Shown in pieces: positions 35,252 to 45,895 of a stretch of 64,000 nucleotides of DNA. Origin of the DNA: Prevotella sp. (GTDB lineage Bacteria > Bacteroidota > Bacteroidia > Bacteroidales > Bacteroidaceae); contig JAFUFD010000020.1 in NCBI GenBank assembly GCA_017470055.1, positions 115,492 through 179,491 on the forward strand, read 5' to 3'. Made by a program: the position numbers and the translations under genes. How positions within the stretch are numbered: the stretch's first letter is position 1; every line of letters begins with the position of its first letter. A model generated the notes under the pieces. That model had not been told where the DNA came from. It searched no databases and worked only from the letters and a program-made list of their open reading frames with translations.

Positions 35252-36676
35252 TTATTGGTTCATATTCACAAACTTGACATCAGCGAGTGTCAGTTTGGTG
35301 GTCTTCTCGTCAATCAGTTTATCGTTCTTCGTATAGGCTATCGTGCAGTTGGATATCTCGATATCATGCACCAAGTCGAGTCCGAGAATACCCCCGGCAC
35401 GGATTCCCGTCTTGGTACCATAGCACACCACGTTGCAGATGTGGATATCCTGGAAGTCAGGGGCTTTCTTGCGCTGCTCCTCCGTAAAGGTAGGCACCTC
35501 ATTCTCATTGCTGCCAGCAGGACGGTCGAGGTAGTCGCACTGGAAGACAATAGCCTCATCCTTGATATCAGTCATCACGATATCGCTGACATAGAGTTGC
35601 TCGGTCTTACCGCCACGACCCAGCCCGCTCTTAAAGCGCAGCCCCGTGTCCGTACCACTGAAACGGTTATGGCGCACTACGATACGACGCATCCCCGTGA
35701 TGGTCTCACTTCCCAACACGAAGCCACCATGGGCATGGTATACGGTATTGTCCTGTATCACGATATCCTCACAGCCGTTTGCCACGGCATTCTCCTTATA
35801 GTTGCCACTCTTCATACAGAGTCCGTCATCACCAGCGTCCACCACGGAGTTGACAATCAGACCGACATTCACATCGCTGAAATCTATTGCGTCACCATTC
35901 TGGGCATTCCAAGGACAGCGCACCGTGATACCGTCTACGATGACATTCTTACAGTTGCAGGGATGCACATGGAACTTAGGGGCGTTTTGGAAGGTGACAC
36001 CCTCGAAAAGCACGTTCTCACAATCCGTGAAGCGCACCAAGTCATTACGCATCTTCTCCTGCTTCTCCGGTGTCTCCTTGATATCAGGGAGCCCGGACTT
36101 ACGCTGCCACGGATACCACAGGGTACCGTTCTGACGCTCCACGCCACCTATCTCCTGATATGCCTTCCATTCCACGTCGCTCACCTTACTACGTTTCACG
36201 GGTCGCCACTGGGCACCGTTGCCGTCAATGATACCACCACCCCTGATGGCGATATTCTTGCGCTTCGAGGCCTTGATACAGGGCTCCACCCTACTCGACT
36301 TCCCCTCCTTGTCGACATAGAGCGACTTGTCGGGAGAGAAATAGATGATGGCGTTCTTGTCCAAGTACAACTCAATATTGTCTTTCAACTGGATAGGTCC
36401 TGTGAGCCACACTCCTGCTGGCACGGTAAGCCGCCCCCCACCCTGTTTGGAGAGCATGCTGATACCCTTGCGGAAAGCCTCCGTGTTGAGTGTCACACCA
36501 TCGCCCACGCCTCCCACGGCATTAATACTCAGCCCACGGTTGGGAATGACGGGACGACTGACCTGTGCCACCTTTACTGGCAGGTTCTGATAATACTTCG
36601 AATAGTCCTGTGCCATCGCCAAGGCAGGCAACAGCAGCATCACGATAGCGCAGTTTAAGCGTAGTCTGACCTTCAT
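35252..36676 (-). CDS. Exported glycoside hydrolase family 28 (polygalacturonase-like)
   Basis: From ATG 36676 the product is 474 residues with a signal peptide (LLLPALAMAQ). The right-handed beta-helix follows. Recognisable GH28 signatures are NAVGGVGDGVTLNTEAF near the start, NGDAIDFSDVN, the catalytic pair in DAGDDGLCMKSG, AHGGFVLGSE in the place of the GHG motif, and RFKSGLGRGG in the place of RIK. It probably hydrolyses galacturonic acid-containing pectin in the periplasm. The frame is open to 36754, but that part overlaps ddh and lacks a signal peptide. It starts 13 bases after the ddh stop, an odd partner for a pectinase. Confidence 0.92.
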   Translation of the reverse strand: MKVRLRLNCAIVMLLLPALAMAQDYSKYYQNLPVKVAQVSRPVIPNRGLSINAVGGVGDGVTLNTEAFRKGISMLSKQGGGRLTVPAGVWLTGPIQLKDNIELYLDKNAIIYFSPDKSLYVDKEGKSSRVEPCIKASKRKNIAIRGGGIIDGNGAQWRPVKRSKVSDVEWKAYQEIGGVERQNGTLWYPWQRKSGLPDIKETPEKQEKMRNDLVRFTDCENVLFEGVTFQNAPKFHVHPCNCKNVIVDGITVRCPWNAQNGDAIDFSDVNVGLIVNSVVDAGDDGLCMKSGNYKENAVANGCEDIVIQDNTVYHAHGGFVLGSETITGMRRIVVRHNRFSGTDTGLRFKSGLGRGGKTEQLYVSDIVMTDIKDEAIVFQCDYLDRPAGSNENEVPTFTEEQRKKAPDFQDIHICNVVCYGTKTGIRAGGILGLDLVHDIEISNCTIAYTKNDKLIDEKTTKLTLADVKFVNMNQ

Positions 36677-36689
36677 ATTCCCAAATTGA

Positions 36690-37589
36690 TTATACCAAAT
36701 GCTCGATGAGGTCAGCACGCTCCCCAGGCAACATATCGATGACAGGAATCTCAATCATCGTATAGCAACCAGGCTGCTGACGCAGCGAGGCACGAGCCAC
36801 ATTAACCAAGACCTGAGCGGTCAGAGCAGGGTTGTTGATACTCATATTGAACTCTAAACGCTGGTTCTGAGTCTTACCACTCACACCCTTGCGAACGAGG
36901 TTCACGCCATGCCCCATATCCTTGACTGCGTCAACAGACTCCACTGCGAAGACATGAGTCTCGTCGTTAGCGAAATAAGGGTCAGCCTTAATGTCCTTGG
37001 TCACCTGCTCCAAGGTGTAACCGTCCTCCAACTCCACATATACCATACGGCGATGGATGCCCTCACCAAGGGGAATCGTCATCGACAGGGCATTCTTCAC
37101 TCCTGCCTTCGAGCGGACACAAACAGAGTGTCCCATCGACATACCAGGACCAAAGTTCGTATAACTTAGTCCTTTGGGAGCAAGACTCTGCATCAAGGTA
37201 CGGACAATAGAGTCAGAGCCTGGATCCCAACCTGCGGCAATCACGCTGACGGTATTTGTCTGCTTGTTTATCTCCATCAGACGCTCACGATAGCCACGAA
37301 TATTAGTGTGGATATCGAAAGAGTCAACGGTATTGATACCCAATGGAAGTATCTGCTTGGCATATTCCTCACATGAACGGGTTGGGGTAGCGAGGATAGC
37401 GACATCAACGTCCTTTAGTTCCTTGATATCCTTCACTACCTCATAGGGAGCCAACTCTGCGGGTTTGTCTGCGGCACCGTTTCTGCGCACTACTCCTGCA
37501 ATCTCAAAATCGGCTGACGCCTCCAAAGCCTCGATGGTGAACTTACCGATATTACCGTAACCAACGACGGCGGCACGAATCTTTTTCAT
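36690..37589 (-). CDS. ddh: meso-Diaminopimelate D-dehydrogenase
   Basis: The 299-residue NADPH enzyme makes meso-diaminopimelate from tetrahydrodipicolinate in one step, for lysine and peptidoglycan. It begins with a Rossmann motif (VVGYGNIGKFTIEAL); substrate-site segments are visible as AAGWDPGSDS, FGPGMSMGHSVCV, and NMSINNPALTAQVLV. Its length matches the Ddh family. Transcription probably starts at the TAATTTTG box at 37665-37672. GH28 and fur follow closely on the same strand. Confidence 0.95.
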   Translation of the reverse strand: MKKIRAAVVGYGNIGKFTIEALEASADFEIAGVVRRNGAADKPAELAPYEVVKDIKELKDVDVAILATPTRSCEEYAKQILPLGINTVDSFDIHTNIRGYRERLMEINKQTNTVSVIAAGWDPGSDSIVRTLMQSLAPKGLSYTNFGPGMSMGHSVCVRSKAGVKNALSMTIPLGEGIHRRMVYVELEDGYTLEQVTKDIKADPYFANDETHVFAVESVDAVKDMGHGVNLVRKGVSGKTQNQRLEFNMSINNPALTAQVLVNVARASLRQQPGCYTMIEIPVIDMLPGERADLIEHLV

Positions 37590-37664
37590 ATTACTTTTTA
37601 TATTTAGTTGTTTTTATGTCCAGTTCTTTGCAAGCAAAACGTACTAAATGTACTATCTCGGTTG

Positions 37665-37672
37665 CAAAATTA
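37665..37672 (-). promoter_or_regulatory. -7 box for ddh
   Basis: TAATTTTG on the minus strand, about 75 bases before the ddh ATG. No -33 match is obvious. Confidence 0.4.
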
Positions 37673-37820
37673 CATCTTTTCAATGAAAAACATAACGAAA
37701 AGGAAGATTATTTTCTGAAAAAGTTACCTTTTGCAACAATCTCCTGCATTTGTAGGCAAATACAATAAATCGTAAGCAAATTGCGTTTATATGGTTGTAT
37801 TAATACATTACTTAATAACT

Positions 37821-38423
37821 ATGGTAGAATATATCAAGGGGGAGTTGACAGAACTGACCCCCGCCTTGGCAACGGTCGAAACCGCAGGAGTGGGATATGG
37901 ACTGAATATCTCGCTGAACACTTTCAGTGCCATCCAAGGCAAGAAAGAGGTCAAACTCTATGTGTATGAGTCCATCAGGGAAGATGCGCACTTACTGTAC
38001 GGTTTTGTCAACAAGAAGGAGCGCGAGATGTTCGAACTGCTGATCACCGTCAGTGGAGTGGGTCCCAACACGGCTCGTATGATGTTGTCGTCGATGAGTG
38101 TACAGGAACTCTGCAACGCTATCTCGACAGGCAATGAACGAGTGGTGAAGGGCATCAAAGGCATTGGTAAGATGACCGCCCAGCGCATCATCGTCGACCT
38201 GCGTGACAAGATTGTCGCACTGGGCATTGCCGAGGAGATACCCGCTGGCGGCTCTGTCGCAGCCCCAGTCAACAATGCAGTCAAAGACGAGGCTGTATCT
38301 GCACTCACCATGCTGGGTTTTGCCCCTGCTCCCACGCAGAAGGTGGTCGTTGCCATCCTGCAAGAGAACCCCGACGCTCCTGTGGAGCAAGTCGTCAAAC
38401 TCGCCCTTAAACAAATCAAGTAA
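37821..38423 (+). CDS. ruvA: Holliday junction branch migration protein RuvA
   Basis: The 200-residue protein binds Holliday junctions and recruits the RuvB motor. The OB-fold start is [12 protein letters not shown], then come the helix-hairpin-helix motifs ([17 protein letters not shown] and [16 protein letters not shown]) at about 70-130, a flexible linker, and domain III (about 150-200: [14 protein letters not shown]). The frame opens at 37791, but ATG 37821 gives the normal RuvA N-terminus. sprA begins at the next base after its stop. A pair of 10-base direct repeats lies upstream (37752-37781). Confidence 0.96.
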   Translation: MVEYIKGELTELTPALATVETAGVGYGLNISLNTFSAIQGKKEVKLYVYESIREDAHLLYGFVNKKEREMFELLITVSGVGPNTARMMLSSMSVQELCNAISTGNERVVKGIKGIGKMTAQRIIVDLRDKIVALGIAEEIPAGGSVAAPVNNAVKDEAVSALTMLGFAPAPTQKVVVAILQENPDAPVEQVVKLALKQIK

Positions 38424-41400
38424 GTGTTGAGCAAACGAGTTGCCTATATCGCCGCTATCCTGCTGAGCATCGGCACCTTCGCCATGACTCCGCAAGACGA
38501 CAAGACGCAGAAAGAGAAGAAAGACACTGCGCCTAAGGAGCAACCCGTACTGGCTGCCGACGAGGAGATTCCCGACTCCCTACTCCATCCCCGCTGGAAA
38601 ATCAAGAAGACCACCCCTGTGTACGTCAGCGACCTTGACAGTTCCGCCGTCGACCTTCGTATGCCTGACAACATCAAGCAACAGGCAGAGTACGACGACT
38701 CCACAGGGGGCTACCTGATTGGTTCCAAGATAGGCAGTTCCTATCTGAATGCCCCTATCCTGATGACCCCAGAGGAATATCAGGAATGGAGCCGCCAGCG
38801 TGAGTTGCGCAGTTTCTTCCGTCAGAAGAACGCCGCCAACTATGCCGCCCAGGGAAAGGAGAAGTTTGACTTTGCCGATATGCACTTCGACCTCGGACCT
38901 GCGGAGAAGATTTTCGGTCCAGGTGGAGTACGTATCAAGACGCAAGGAACAGCGGAACTGAAACTGGGCGCCAACTTCAAGAATATCGACAATCCCTCGT
39001 TGCCAGAGCGCAACAGGAAGACCAAGGCTATCGACTTCGACGAGAAGATCAACCTGAACGTGACAGGTAAAGTGGGCGACAAGGTGAACATGAACTTGAA
39101 CTACAACACCGACGCCACCTTCGATTTTGATACGAAGAACATCAAACTGCGCTATGAGGGCAAGGAGGACGAGATCATCAAACTCATCGAGGCAGGTAAT
39201 GTCACTTTCCCCACCAACAACTCCCTGATCAAAGGTGCCTCCAGTTTGTTTGGTGTCCGTACGGATATGCAGTTTGGGAAATTGAAACTGCAGACCGTCT
39301 TTTCCCAGAAGAAATCCACCACTACCAGTGTTTCCTCTAAAGGTGGCGTACAACTCACCCCCTTCGAGTTGAATATCGCCGACTACGAGGAGAACCGCCA
39401 TTTCTTCCTCGCCCAGTATTTCAGAGAGCACTACGACGATGCCATGCATAAACTGCCCAACCTCATGAGTGGTATTCAGATTACCCGTGTGGAGGTATGG
39501 GTGACCAATAAGACCGGGACGACGGCAAACACCCGTAATATCGTGGCCTTGACCGACCTCGGCGAAAGCACCTCCACACGTTGGGGCAATGGCGGTAGCG
39601 TCTCTGACGTACCAGGCAATAGTGCCAACGACGAATACAACAGCATGACGACAACCTATGCGGAGGCTCGTAATATCGACCAGACATCCACCGTCCTCGA
39701 TGGTGTCAATGATTTCACGGGTAGTGTCGACTACGAGAAACTTGCCGCTGCACGATTGTTGACCAGTTCGGAATATACCGTCAACAAGGCATTGGGATAC
39801 ATCTCCCTCAAAACCAGTCTACAGACAGACCAGGTGCTTGCCGTCGCCTATGAGTTCACCTATGGCGGGCGCACCTATCAGGTGGGTGAGTTCGCCAGCG
39901 ACCGCACCAATGCCAGTGAGGCACTGTTCGTCAAGTCACTGAAAAACACCAGCAACAACCCGCAACAGAAGAACTGGCGGTTGATGATGAAGAACGTCTA
40001 CTACCTCGCCTCTAATGTGGAGAAGACGAAATTCCGTCTGGACATCAAGTTTCAGAGTGATACGGCAGGTGTCTACCTGACCTATATTCCAGAAGTCAAG
40101 GACATCACCTTGTTGAAAGGACTGGGCTGTGACCGCCTGGACAATAACAACCGAGCCCATCCCAATGGCTATTTTGACTTTGTGGAAGGCTATACCGTCA
40201 GTGAGGGTCGTGTCTTCTTCCCGTCAGCAGAGCCTTTCGGAAAGACCCTGCGCCAATTCTTAGAGAGCAACAACGTAGCGGCTGACAAGGTGGAGAGATA
40301 CACCTTCAGCGAACTCTACGACACCACCCGTACTGCGGCAAAGCAGATGACGGACAAGAACAAATACCTGTTGGTAGGACAGTTTAAAGGCACCTCAGCA
40401 AACGTGATCTCGTTAGGTGCCTATAACGTGCCACAAGGCTCTGTTGTCGTGACGGCTGGCGGTGTCATCCTCAATGAGGGTTCCGACTATAGTGTTGACT
40501 ACTCGGCGGGTGAGGTGACCATTCTCAACCAAAGCATCATCGACGCAGGCACCAGTGTCAACGTCTCGCTGGAGAGCAACACCGACTATGGCATGCAGCG
40601 CAAGACCATGCTAGGACTCAACTGGGAGTATGACTTCTCGAAAGACTTGCAGATAGGCGGTACCTTGCAACACCTCACGGAACAGACACTGACCTCTAAA
40701 GTCAGCATGGGCTCGGAACCGCTACGCAATACCCTGTGGGGCGTGAATATCAACTGGAAGCATGAGAGCCAGTGGCTCACCAATATGCTTAATAAACTGC
40801 CTTTCCTACATTGTACACAACCTTCCTATATCACATTCACCGGCGAGTTTGCTCAACTGATTGCAGGACAGGCAAGCGGCACGCAGGATAACGCCTCATA
40901 TATCGACGACTTCGAGAATGCCAAGAACGCCATTGATGTCAGTGAGCCTAAGGCTTGGATCATGTCCAGTGTACCGTCGATGTTCAAGGAACAGGCTGAC
41001 AAGGACTCCGTGACCAGTGGTTTCAACCGCTCCCTGCTCTCATGGTATAACATCGACCCGTTGTTTACCTACCGCTCCTCCTCACTGACACCCAGTCATA
41101 TTAAGAGCGACTTAGAGCAGTTGTCCAACCACTATGTCCGCGCTGTCTATGTAAGTGAACTCTATCCGAACCGTCAGCAGAGCACCTACAGCGGGGCGAC
41201 AGCGACTCTGCCCATCCTCGACCTTGCCTATTACCCGCAGGAGCGAGGTGCTTATAACCTGTCGACGGAGGTGGACTTCAACGGACTGCTGACTAATCCG
41301 CAACAGCGATGGGGCGGTATGATGCGTAAATTGGAGACCAACGATTTCGAGACGGCAAACGTAGAGTATATCGAGTTCTGGCTGCTGGATCCCTTCATCT

Positions 41401-44400
41401 ATACCAACCAACAGAGTGACGCCTCAGAATATGGCGGTGACCTTTACATTAACCTGGGTGAGGTCAGCGAGGATGTGCTGAGGGATGGCAAGAAATTCTA
41501 TGAGAGCGGAATGCCTGTCGACGGCACTGGCAGTTTCACGAACACCGCATGGGGCAAGGTGCCTATCCAACCTACCCAGACCTACGCCTTTGCCACCTCC
41601 TCAGGAGCACGTGCCAAACAGGATGTCGGTTTCAATGGCTTGACGGATGAGGAGGAGCGAGCCAAACCCGCCTATGCCAATTTCCTCCAGAATGTCAACG
41701 TGAATGATAGTGTCCGTACCGCATGGAACGCCGACCCCGCCAACGACAACTACCATTATTTCCGTGGTTCTGACTACGATGCCCGACAGGCCTCTATCCT
41801 CGACCGTTACAAGCGCATCAACATGCCACAAGGCAACTCGCCAGACAGCGACCAGCAGACAGAAGGGTACGACACGAGTTACAAGACCTTCCCTGACGTA
41901 GAGGATATCAACCAAGACTATACGCTGAATGAGTACGAGCGGTACTACCAATATAAGGTGAGTATCCGTCCTGAGGACATGCAACTGGGCTACAACCATA
42001 TCACGGATATCCGTGAGGCAAGTGTCCCCCTGCGTAATGGCACCCGTGAGACGGTAAAATGGTACCAGTTCCGTATTCCACTCGACCAGTACGACGACCG
42101 TGTGGGCAGCATCAGTGACTTCACCAGCGTCCGCTTCATGCGTATGTTTCTCACCCAGTTCAAGCGTCCTATCGTACTGCGCTTCGGTTCCCTCGATCTG
42201 GTAAGGGGCGAGTGGCGTATTTACCAGCAGCAGTTGTCGACTACCCCTGAGAGCGGAACACTGGAGGTCAGCGCCGTCAACATCGAGGAGAACAACGACA
42301 AGCGACCAGTCAACTACGTGCTGCCCCCAGGTATCAGCAGAGCGACAGACCCCTCACAGCCCCAGTTAGTGGAGGAGAACGAGCAATCGATGAACATGGT
42401 GGTACGCCATCTGTCACCTGGCGAGTCGAAGGGTGTCTATAAGAATACCATGCTGGACTTGCGCCGCTATAAGCATCTGCAGATGTTCACCCATGCCAAC
42501 CACCTGATTGACGACAACAACCTGAAGGATGGCGAACTTGCCGTCTTCATCCGCTTAGGTAACGACTATAAGAACAACTACTACGAGTATGAGATCCCAC
42601 TCACATTGACACCCGACCGTAACGACTACAACAAATACAATGTAGAGGACTGCCGTGCCGTATGGCCTCAGGATAACATGCTCGACATGGACATGACGGT
42701 GTTCACGAGTCTGAAGAAGGAACGTAACAAGTCACGTGCCGCAGGAGGCGCATCCTTCAACCAACTCTATTCAAAGCCTGACCCCAGCCATCCCAACAAT
42801 ACCGTCAGCATCATGGGTAATCCCTCATTAGGGGAGGTGAAGACCATGATGATTGGTGTGCGTAACATCTCTGGCGAGCAGAAATCGGGAGAGGTCTGGG
42901 TGAACGAGTTGCGCCTGATGGACTTCAACAGCAACGGCGGCTGGGCGGCAAGTGGTGCCTTGAACATGCAACTGTCGGATGTGGGATCGCTCAATATGAC
43001 GGGAAAGATCATGACAGCAGGTTTCGGAGGTCTGGAGGAAAGTGTGCTTCAACGCTCGACGGACGACTACAAGACCTACTCCATCACCGCCAATGTGGAC
43101 TTGGGTAAGTTCTTCCCTGACAAGGCGATGGTCAGCGCACCCTTGTATTACTCTGTCACCAAAGAGGAGAAACGACCCAAATACAACCCGCTGGATACGG
43201 ATATGGAACTGCAAGACGCACTGGATGCCGCCCTCGACCAGCATGAGCGTGACTCCATCGAGAGTATCGCCGTCACCAAGACGACCAACACCAACTTATC
43301 CCTGTCGAACGTCCGGGTTGGAATCAAGACCAAACGGCATCCAATGCCCTATGACCCCGCAAACTTCTCATTCTCTTATAGCCACTCCCACCGCTATACC
43401 AGTGGTGAGACCACCGTCTATGAGAAAGAGGACCAGTGGCGTGGTTCCCTCAACTACAACTACACTCCTGTCTATAAGCCGTGGGAACCTTTCAAGAAAA
43501 GCAAGAGTAAATCAAAGTGGATGCAGTATCCCAAACAGTTCGGACTGAACTGGTTGCCCCAGAATATCACCTTCAATACGGAGATGATGAGAAACTATTA
43601 CGAGTTGCAAGAACGGGACATGGAGGACTTGGGAGGACAACAGTTGCCCACCACCTTTAGTTCCCAGTTCCTCTGGAACCGTGAGTTCTCCATCCGCTGG
43701 GACCTGACGAAAAACCTACACATGAACTTCCAGTCGGCTACCCATGCGGAGATACGGGAGCCCTATGACGAGCGTCCTATCAACAGAGACCTCTACCCCG
43801 ACCGCTACGAGGCATGGAAGGACTCCGTATGGTATAGCATCCGCAATTTCGGAACACCATTGGACTACCAACAGTCGTTCACTGCCTCCCTGCAGTTGCC
43901 GCTGAACAAGGTACCTATCTTCGACTGGATCACCAGCGACGCCACCTATAACGCCACTTACAACTGGGTACGTGGTACCGACCTTGAGAACGGTACGAAC
44001 CTGGGAAATACCATCGCCAACAACCGCCAGTTGAATATCAATGGTAACTTCAACATGGAGACGCTCTACAACCACGTCCCCTTCTTGAAAAAGACCAATG
44101 AGCGATTCCGTAAGGCAATCCCCAACAACAAGAACCAAAAGAAGAACACGACGAAGACAAAAAATACCAAACAGGACGCCAAAGAGGAAAAGGCATTGCC
44201 CAAGAACCAGAACGCATGGCAGAAGGAGGTGACCCTCATGGCTGACTCCTCCATCATTGTCAATCACGGCAAGAAGTCGAAAAGACTCACGGTGGTGGCA
44301 CGCACGAAAGACGGTAAGAAATACAACCTGAGATACAAGGTACTGGATGACAACCGCATCCGCATCAACAACCATGATACCGTCCAACTGATGTTAAGTG

Positions 44401-45803
44401 TCACGCCCAAGCAACCCACAGAGAAGCAATGGTGGTACAGCCCCGCTCAGTCTGCAGCCCGTTTCCTGATGATGGTACGCTCCATCGGTGTCTCATATCG
44501 TAACCAGTACGCCATGTCTATTCCAGGATTCCTCCCTACCATCGGGGATGCCTTCGGACAACGGACTGGTAGTGTCATGGCTCCTGGTCTGGGCTTTGCC
44601 TTCGGCCTGACTGGCGACAGTTATCTGCAAAAGGCTAATGACAACGGATGGCTGTTGAATAACGATAGCGTGGCGACTCCCGCAACGACGAATATGACCA
44701 CCGACTTACAGATCAGAGCGACTTTAGAGCCTGTCCGTGACCTGAAGATTGACTTGAATGCCAGTCGCACGGAGTCCAAGGCACGGTCGATACAGTATAT
44801 GTACGAGGGCATGCCTACCACCCAAAGCGGAACGTTTACGATGACTACGATCTCCCTGAAGTCTGCCTTAGAGGGTATCGGCGATGCCAATAACGGTTTC
44901 CACTCCGCCTCTTTCGAGCGGTTCTGCGGCATCTTGGAGTCTTATCAGCAAAGGGCTGAGGCACAATATGGCACGACTGTCGACCCCTATAGTGCCAGTG
45001 TGATGATTCCTGCCTTCCTCTCTGCCTATACCGGCAGTGGTGGAAGCAGTCTCAGTTTCTTCCCTGCCCTAACCCGTCTGCTGCCCAACTGGACCATCCG
45101 CTACACGGGACTCTCGAAACTCACATGGTTCCGTGACGTATTCAAGAGCGTGACCGTCAACCATGCCTACAAGAGTGTGTATGCCGTGGGCAGTTATACC
45201 GCTAACGCAGGGACCTCGTCGCTGATAGGCTATAACGTCCCCACCGTCAGCCTCAACGAGTCGTTCTCTCCCCTGCTCGGTGTTGACTTGACCTTCAACA
45301 ACAACCTGACAGCAAAGGTAGAGTACCGCACCACCCGCGTCCTGAACCTTTCGATGACAAGTATCCAGATCAACGAGAGCCGCTCTAACGACTGGGTTAT
45401 CGGACTTGCCTATAAAATCAGTGACTTCAACCTCTTTGGAAGCAATGGAAACCGCAAGGTGAAGAAAGCACAGCGGGGTAAGAGGAATGCCGCCAACGAC
45501 ACCAAGCAGCAGACGGCGAAAGCCCCCAAGACGGGTGTCAACCACGACCTGAACATGCGACTGGACTTCTCGTTGCGTGACCAAGCATCCATCACCCGTG
45601 ACATCGCCACACAGACCAGTGCCGCCAACAGCGGAAACACAGCCTTGAAGATCTCGTTCATGGCAGACTATACCCTGTCACGTCTGTTGACGCTCAGTGC
45701 CTATTATGACCGACAGACGAACACGCCTCTATTGTCGTCCAGCAGTTACCCCACCACCACACATGACTTCGGTCTGTCGCTGAAATTCAGCCTGACACGT
45801 TAA
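38424..45803 (+). CDS. sprA: SprA, type IX secretion outer-membrane translocon
   Basis: At 2459 residues this is the giant 36-strand barrel that forms the T9SS export pore (SprA in Flavobacterium, Sov in Porphyromonas). A signal-like N-terminus (VAYIAAILLSIGTFAM) is followed by alternating periplasmic and barrel segments; typical stretches are FDLGPAEKIFGPGGVRIK, GKVGDKVNMNLNYNTDATFD, ASYIDDFENAK (about 826), and the glycosylation-like final barrel ending TTHDFGLSLKFSLTR. The frame starts with GTG directly behind the ruvA stop; TTG at 38427 is an alternative and no ATG is available. Its presence explains the T9SS-type tails seen on proteins at 0.5, 20 and 23 kb. No other T9SS component is in the window. 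Confidence 0.96.
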   Translation: MLSKRVAYIAAILLSIGTFAMTPQDDKTQKEKKDTAPKEQPVLAADEEIPDSLLHPRWKIKKTTPVYVSDLDSSAVDLRMPDNIKQQAEYDDSTGGYLIGSKIGSSYLNAPILMTPEEYQEWSRQRELRSFFRQKNAANYAAQGKEKFDFADMHFDLGPAEKIFGPGGVRIKTQGTAELKLGANFKNIDNPSLPERNRKTKAIDFDEKINLNVTGKVGDKVNMNLNYNTDATFDFDTKNIKLRYEGKEDEIIKLIEAGNVTFPTNNSLIKGASSLFGVRTDMQFGKLKLQTVFSQKKSTTTSVSSKGGVQLTPFELNIADYEENRHFFLAQYFREHYDDAMHKLPNLMSGIQITRVEVWVTNKTGTTANTRNIVALTDLGESTSTRWGNGGSVSDVPGNSANDEYNSMTTTYAEARNIDQTSTVLDGVNDFTGSVDYEKLAAARLLTSSEYTVNKALGYISLKTSLQTDQVLAVAYEFTYGGRTYQVGEFASDRTNASEALFVKSLKNTSNNPQQKNWRLMMKNVYYLASNVEKTKFRLDIKFQSDTAGVYLTYIPEVKDITLLKGLGCDRLDNNNRAHPNGYFDFVEGYTVSEGRVFFPSAEPFGKTLRQFLESNNVAADKVERYTFSELYDTTRTAAKQMTDKNKYLLVGQFKGTSANVISLGAYNVPQGSVVVTAGGVILNEGSDYSVDYSAGEVTILNQSIIDAGTSVNVSLESNTDYGMQRKTMLGLNWEYDFSKDLQIGGTLQHLTEQTLTSKVSMGSEPLRNTLWGVNINWKHESQWLTNMLNKLPFLHCTQPSYITFTGEFAQLIAGQASGTQDNASYIDDFENAKNAIDVSEPKAWIMSSVPSMFKEQADKDSVTSGFNRSLLSWYNIDPLFTYRSSSLTPSHIKSDLEQLSNHYVRAVYVSELYPNRQQSTYSGATATLPILDLAYYPQERGAYNLSTEVDFNGLLTNPQQRWGGMMRKLETNDFETANVEYIEFWLLDPFIYTNQQSDASEYGGDLYINLGEVSEDVLRDGKKFYESGMPVDGTGSFTNTAWGKVPIQPTQTYAFATSSGARAKQDVGFNGLTDEEERAKPAYANFLQNVNVNDSVRTAWNADPANDNYHYFRGSDYDARQASILDRYKRINMPQGNSPDSDQQTEGYDTSYKTFPDVEDINQDYTLNEYERYYQYKVSIRPEDMQLGYNHITDIREASVPLRNGTRETVKWYQFRIPLDQYDDRVGSISDFTSVRFMRMFLTQFKRPIVLRFGSLDLVRGEWRIYQQQLSTTPESGTLEVSAVNIEENNDKRPVNYVLPPGISRATDPSQPQLVEENEQSMNMVVRHLSPGESKGVYKNTMLDLRRYKHLQMFTHANHLIDDNNLKDGELAVFIRLGNDYKNNYYEYEIPLTLTPDRNDYNKYNVEDCRAVWPQDNMLDMDMTVFTSLKKERNKSRAAGGASFNQLYSKPDPSHPNNTVSIMGNPSLGEVKTMMIGVRNISGEQKSGEVWVNELRLMDFNSNGGWAASGALNMQLSDVGSLNMTGKIMTAGFGGLEESVLQRSTDDYKTYSITANVDLGKFFPDKAMVSAPLYYSVTKEEKRPKYNPLDTDMELQDALDAALDQHERDSIESIAVTKTTNTNLSLSNVRVGIKTKRHPMPYDPANFSFSYSHSHRYTSGETTVYEKEDQWRGSLNYNYTPVYKPWEPFKKSKSKSKWMQYPKQFGLNWLPQNITFNTEMMRNYYELQERDMEDLGGQQLPTTFSSQFLWNREFSIRWDLTKNLHMNFQSATHAEIREPYDERPINRDLYPDRYEAWKDSVWYSIRNFGTPLDYQQSFTASLQLPLNKVPIFDWITSDATYNATYNWVRGTDLENGTNLGNTIANNRQLNINGNFNMETLYNHVPFLKKTNERFRKAIPNNKNQKKNTTKTKNTKQDAKEEKALPKNQNAWQKEVTLMADSSIIVNHGKKSKRLTVVARTKDGKKYNLRYKVLDDNRIRINNHDTVQLMLSVTPKQPTEKQWWYSPAQSAARFLMMVRSIGVSYRNQYAMSIPGFLPTIGDAFGQRTGSVMAPGLGFAFGLTGDSYLQKANDNGWLLNNDSVATPATTNMTTDLQIRATLEPVRDLKIDLNASRTESKARSIQYMYEGMPTTQSGTFTMTTISLKSALEGIGDANNGFHSASFERFCGILESYQQRAEAQYGTTVDPYSASVMIPAFLSAYTGSGGSSLSFFPALTRLLPNWTIRYTGLSKLTWFRDVFKSVTVNHAYKSVYAVGSYTANAGTSSLIGYNVPTVSLNESFSPLLGVDLTFNNNLTAKVEYRTTRVLNLSMTSIQINESRSNDWVIGLAYKISDFNLFGSNGNRKVKKAQRGKRNAANDTKQQTAKAPKTGVNHDLNMRLDFSLRDQASITRDIATQTSAANSGNTALKISFMADYTLSRLLTLSAYYDRQTNTPLLSSSSYPTTTHDFGLSLKFSLTR

Positions 45804-45819
45804 ATTTCAGACTTTTTTC

Positions 45820-45850
45820 TTTGTTTTTCGCTCGGTTTGCACTATCTTTG
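45820..45850 (+). promoter_or_regulatory. Distal promoter of dxs
   Basis: TTTG (45820-45823), 19 bases, TATCTTTG (45843-45850): exact consensus. Confidence 0.6.
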
Positions 45851-45895
45851 ACCTATAGTCGAAGGTACTCACGTTTGAAAAAACTCAAGATTCTC

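Noticed and set aside
35246-36658. 470-codon open frame antisense to the GH28 gene
   Set aside because: It mirrors GH28 codon usage on the other strand, has a His/Leu/Thr-rich composition without domains, and the minus strand carries a full GH28 with catalytic motifs.
43716-44387. 223-codon minus-strand frame inside sprA
   Set aside because: Antisense shadow rich in Val/Leu/Gly; sprA is uninterrupted across it.
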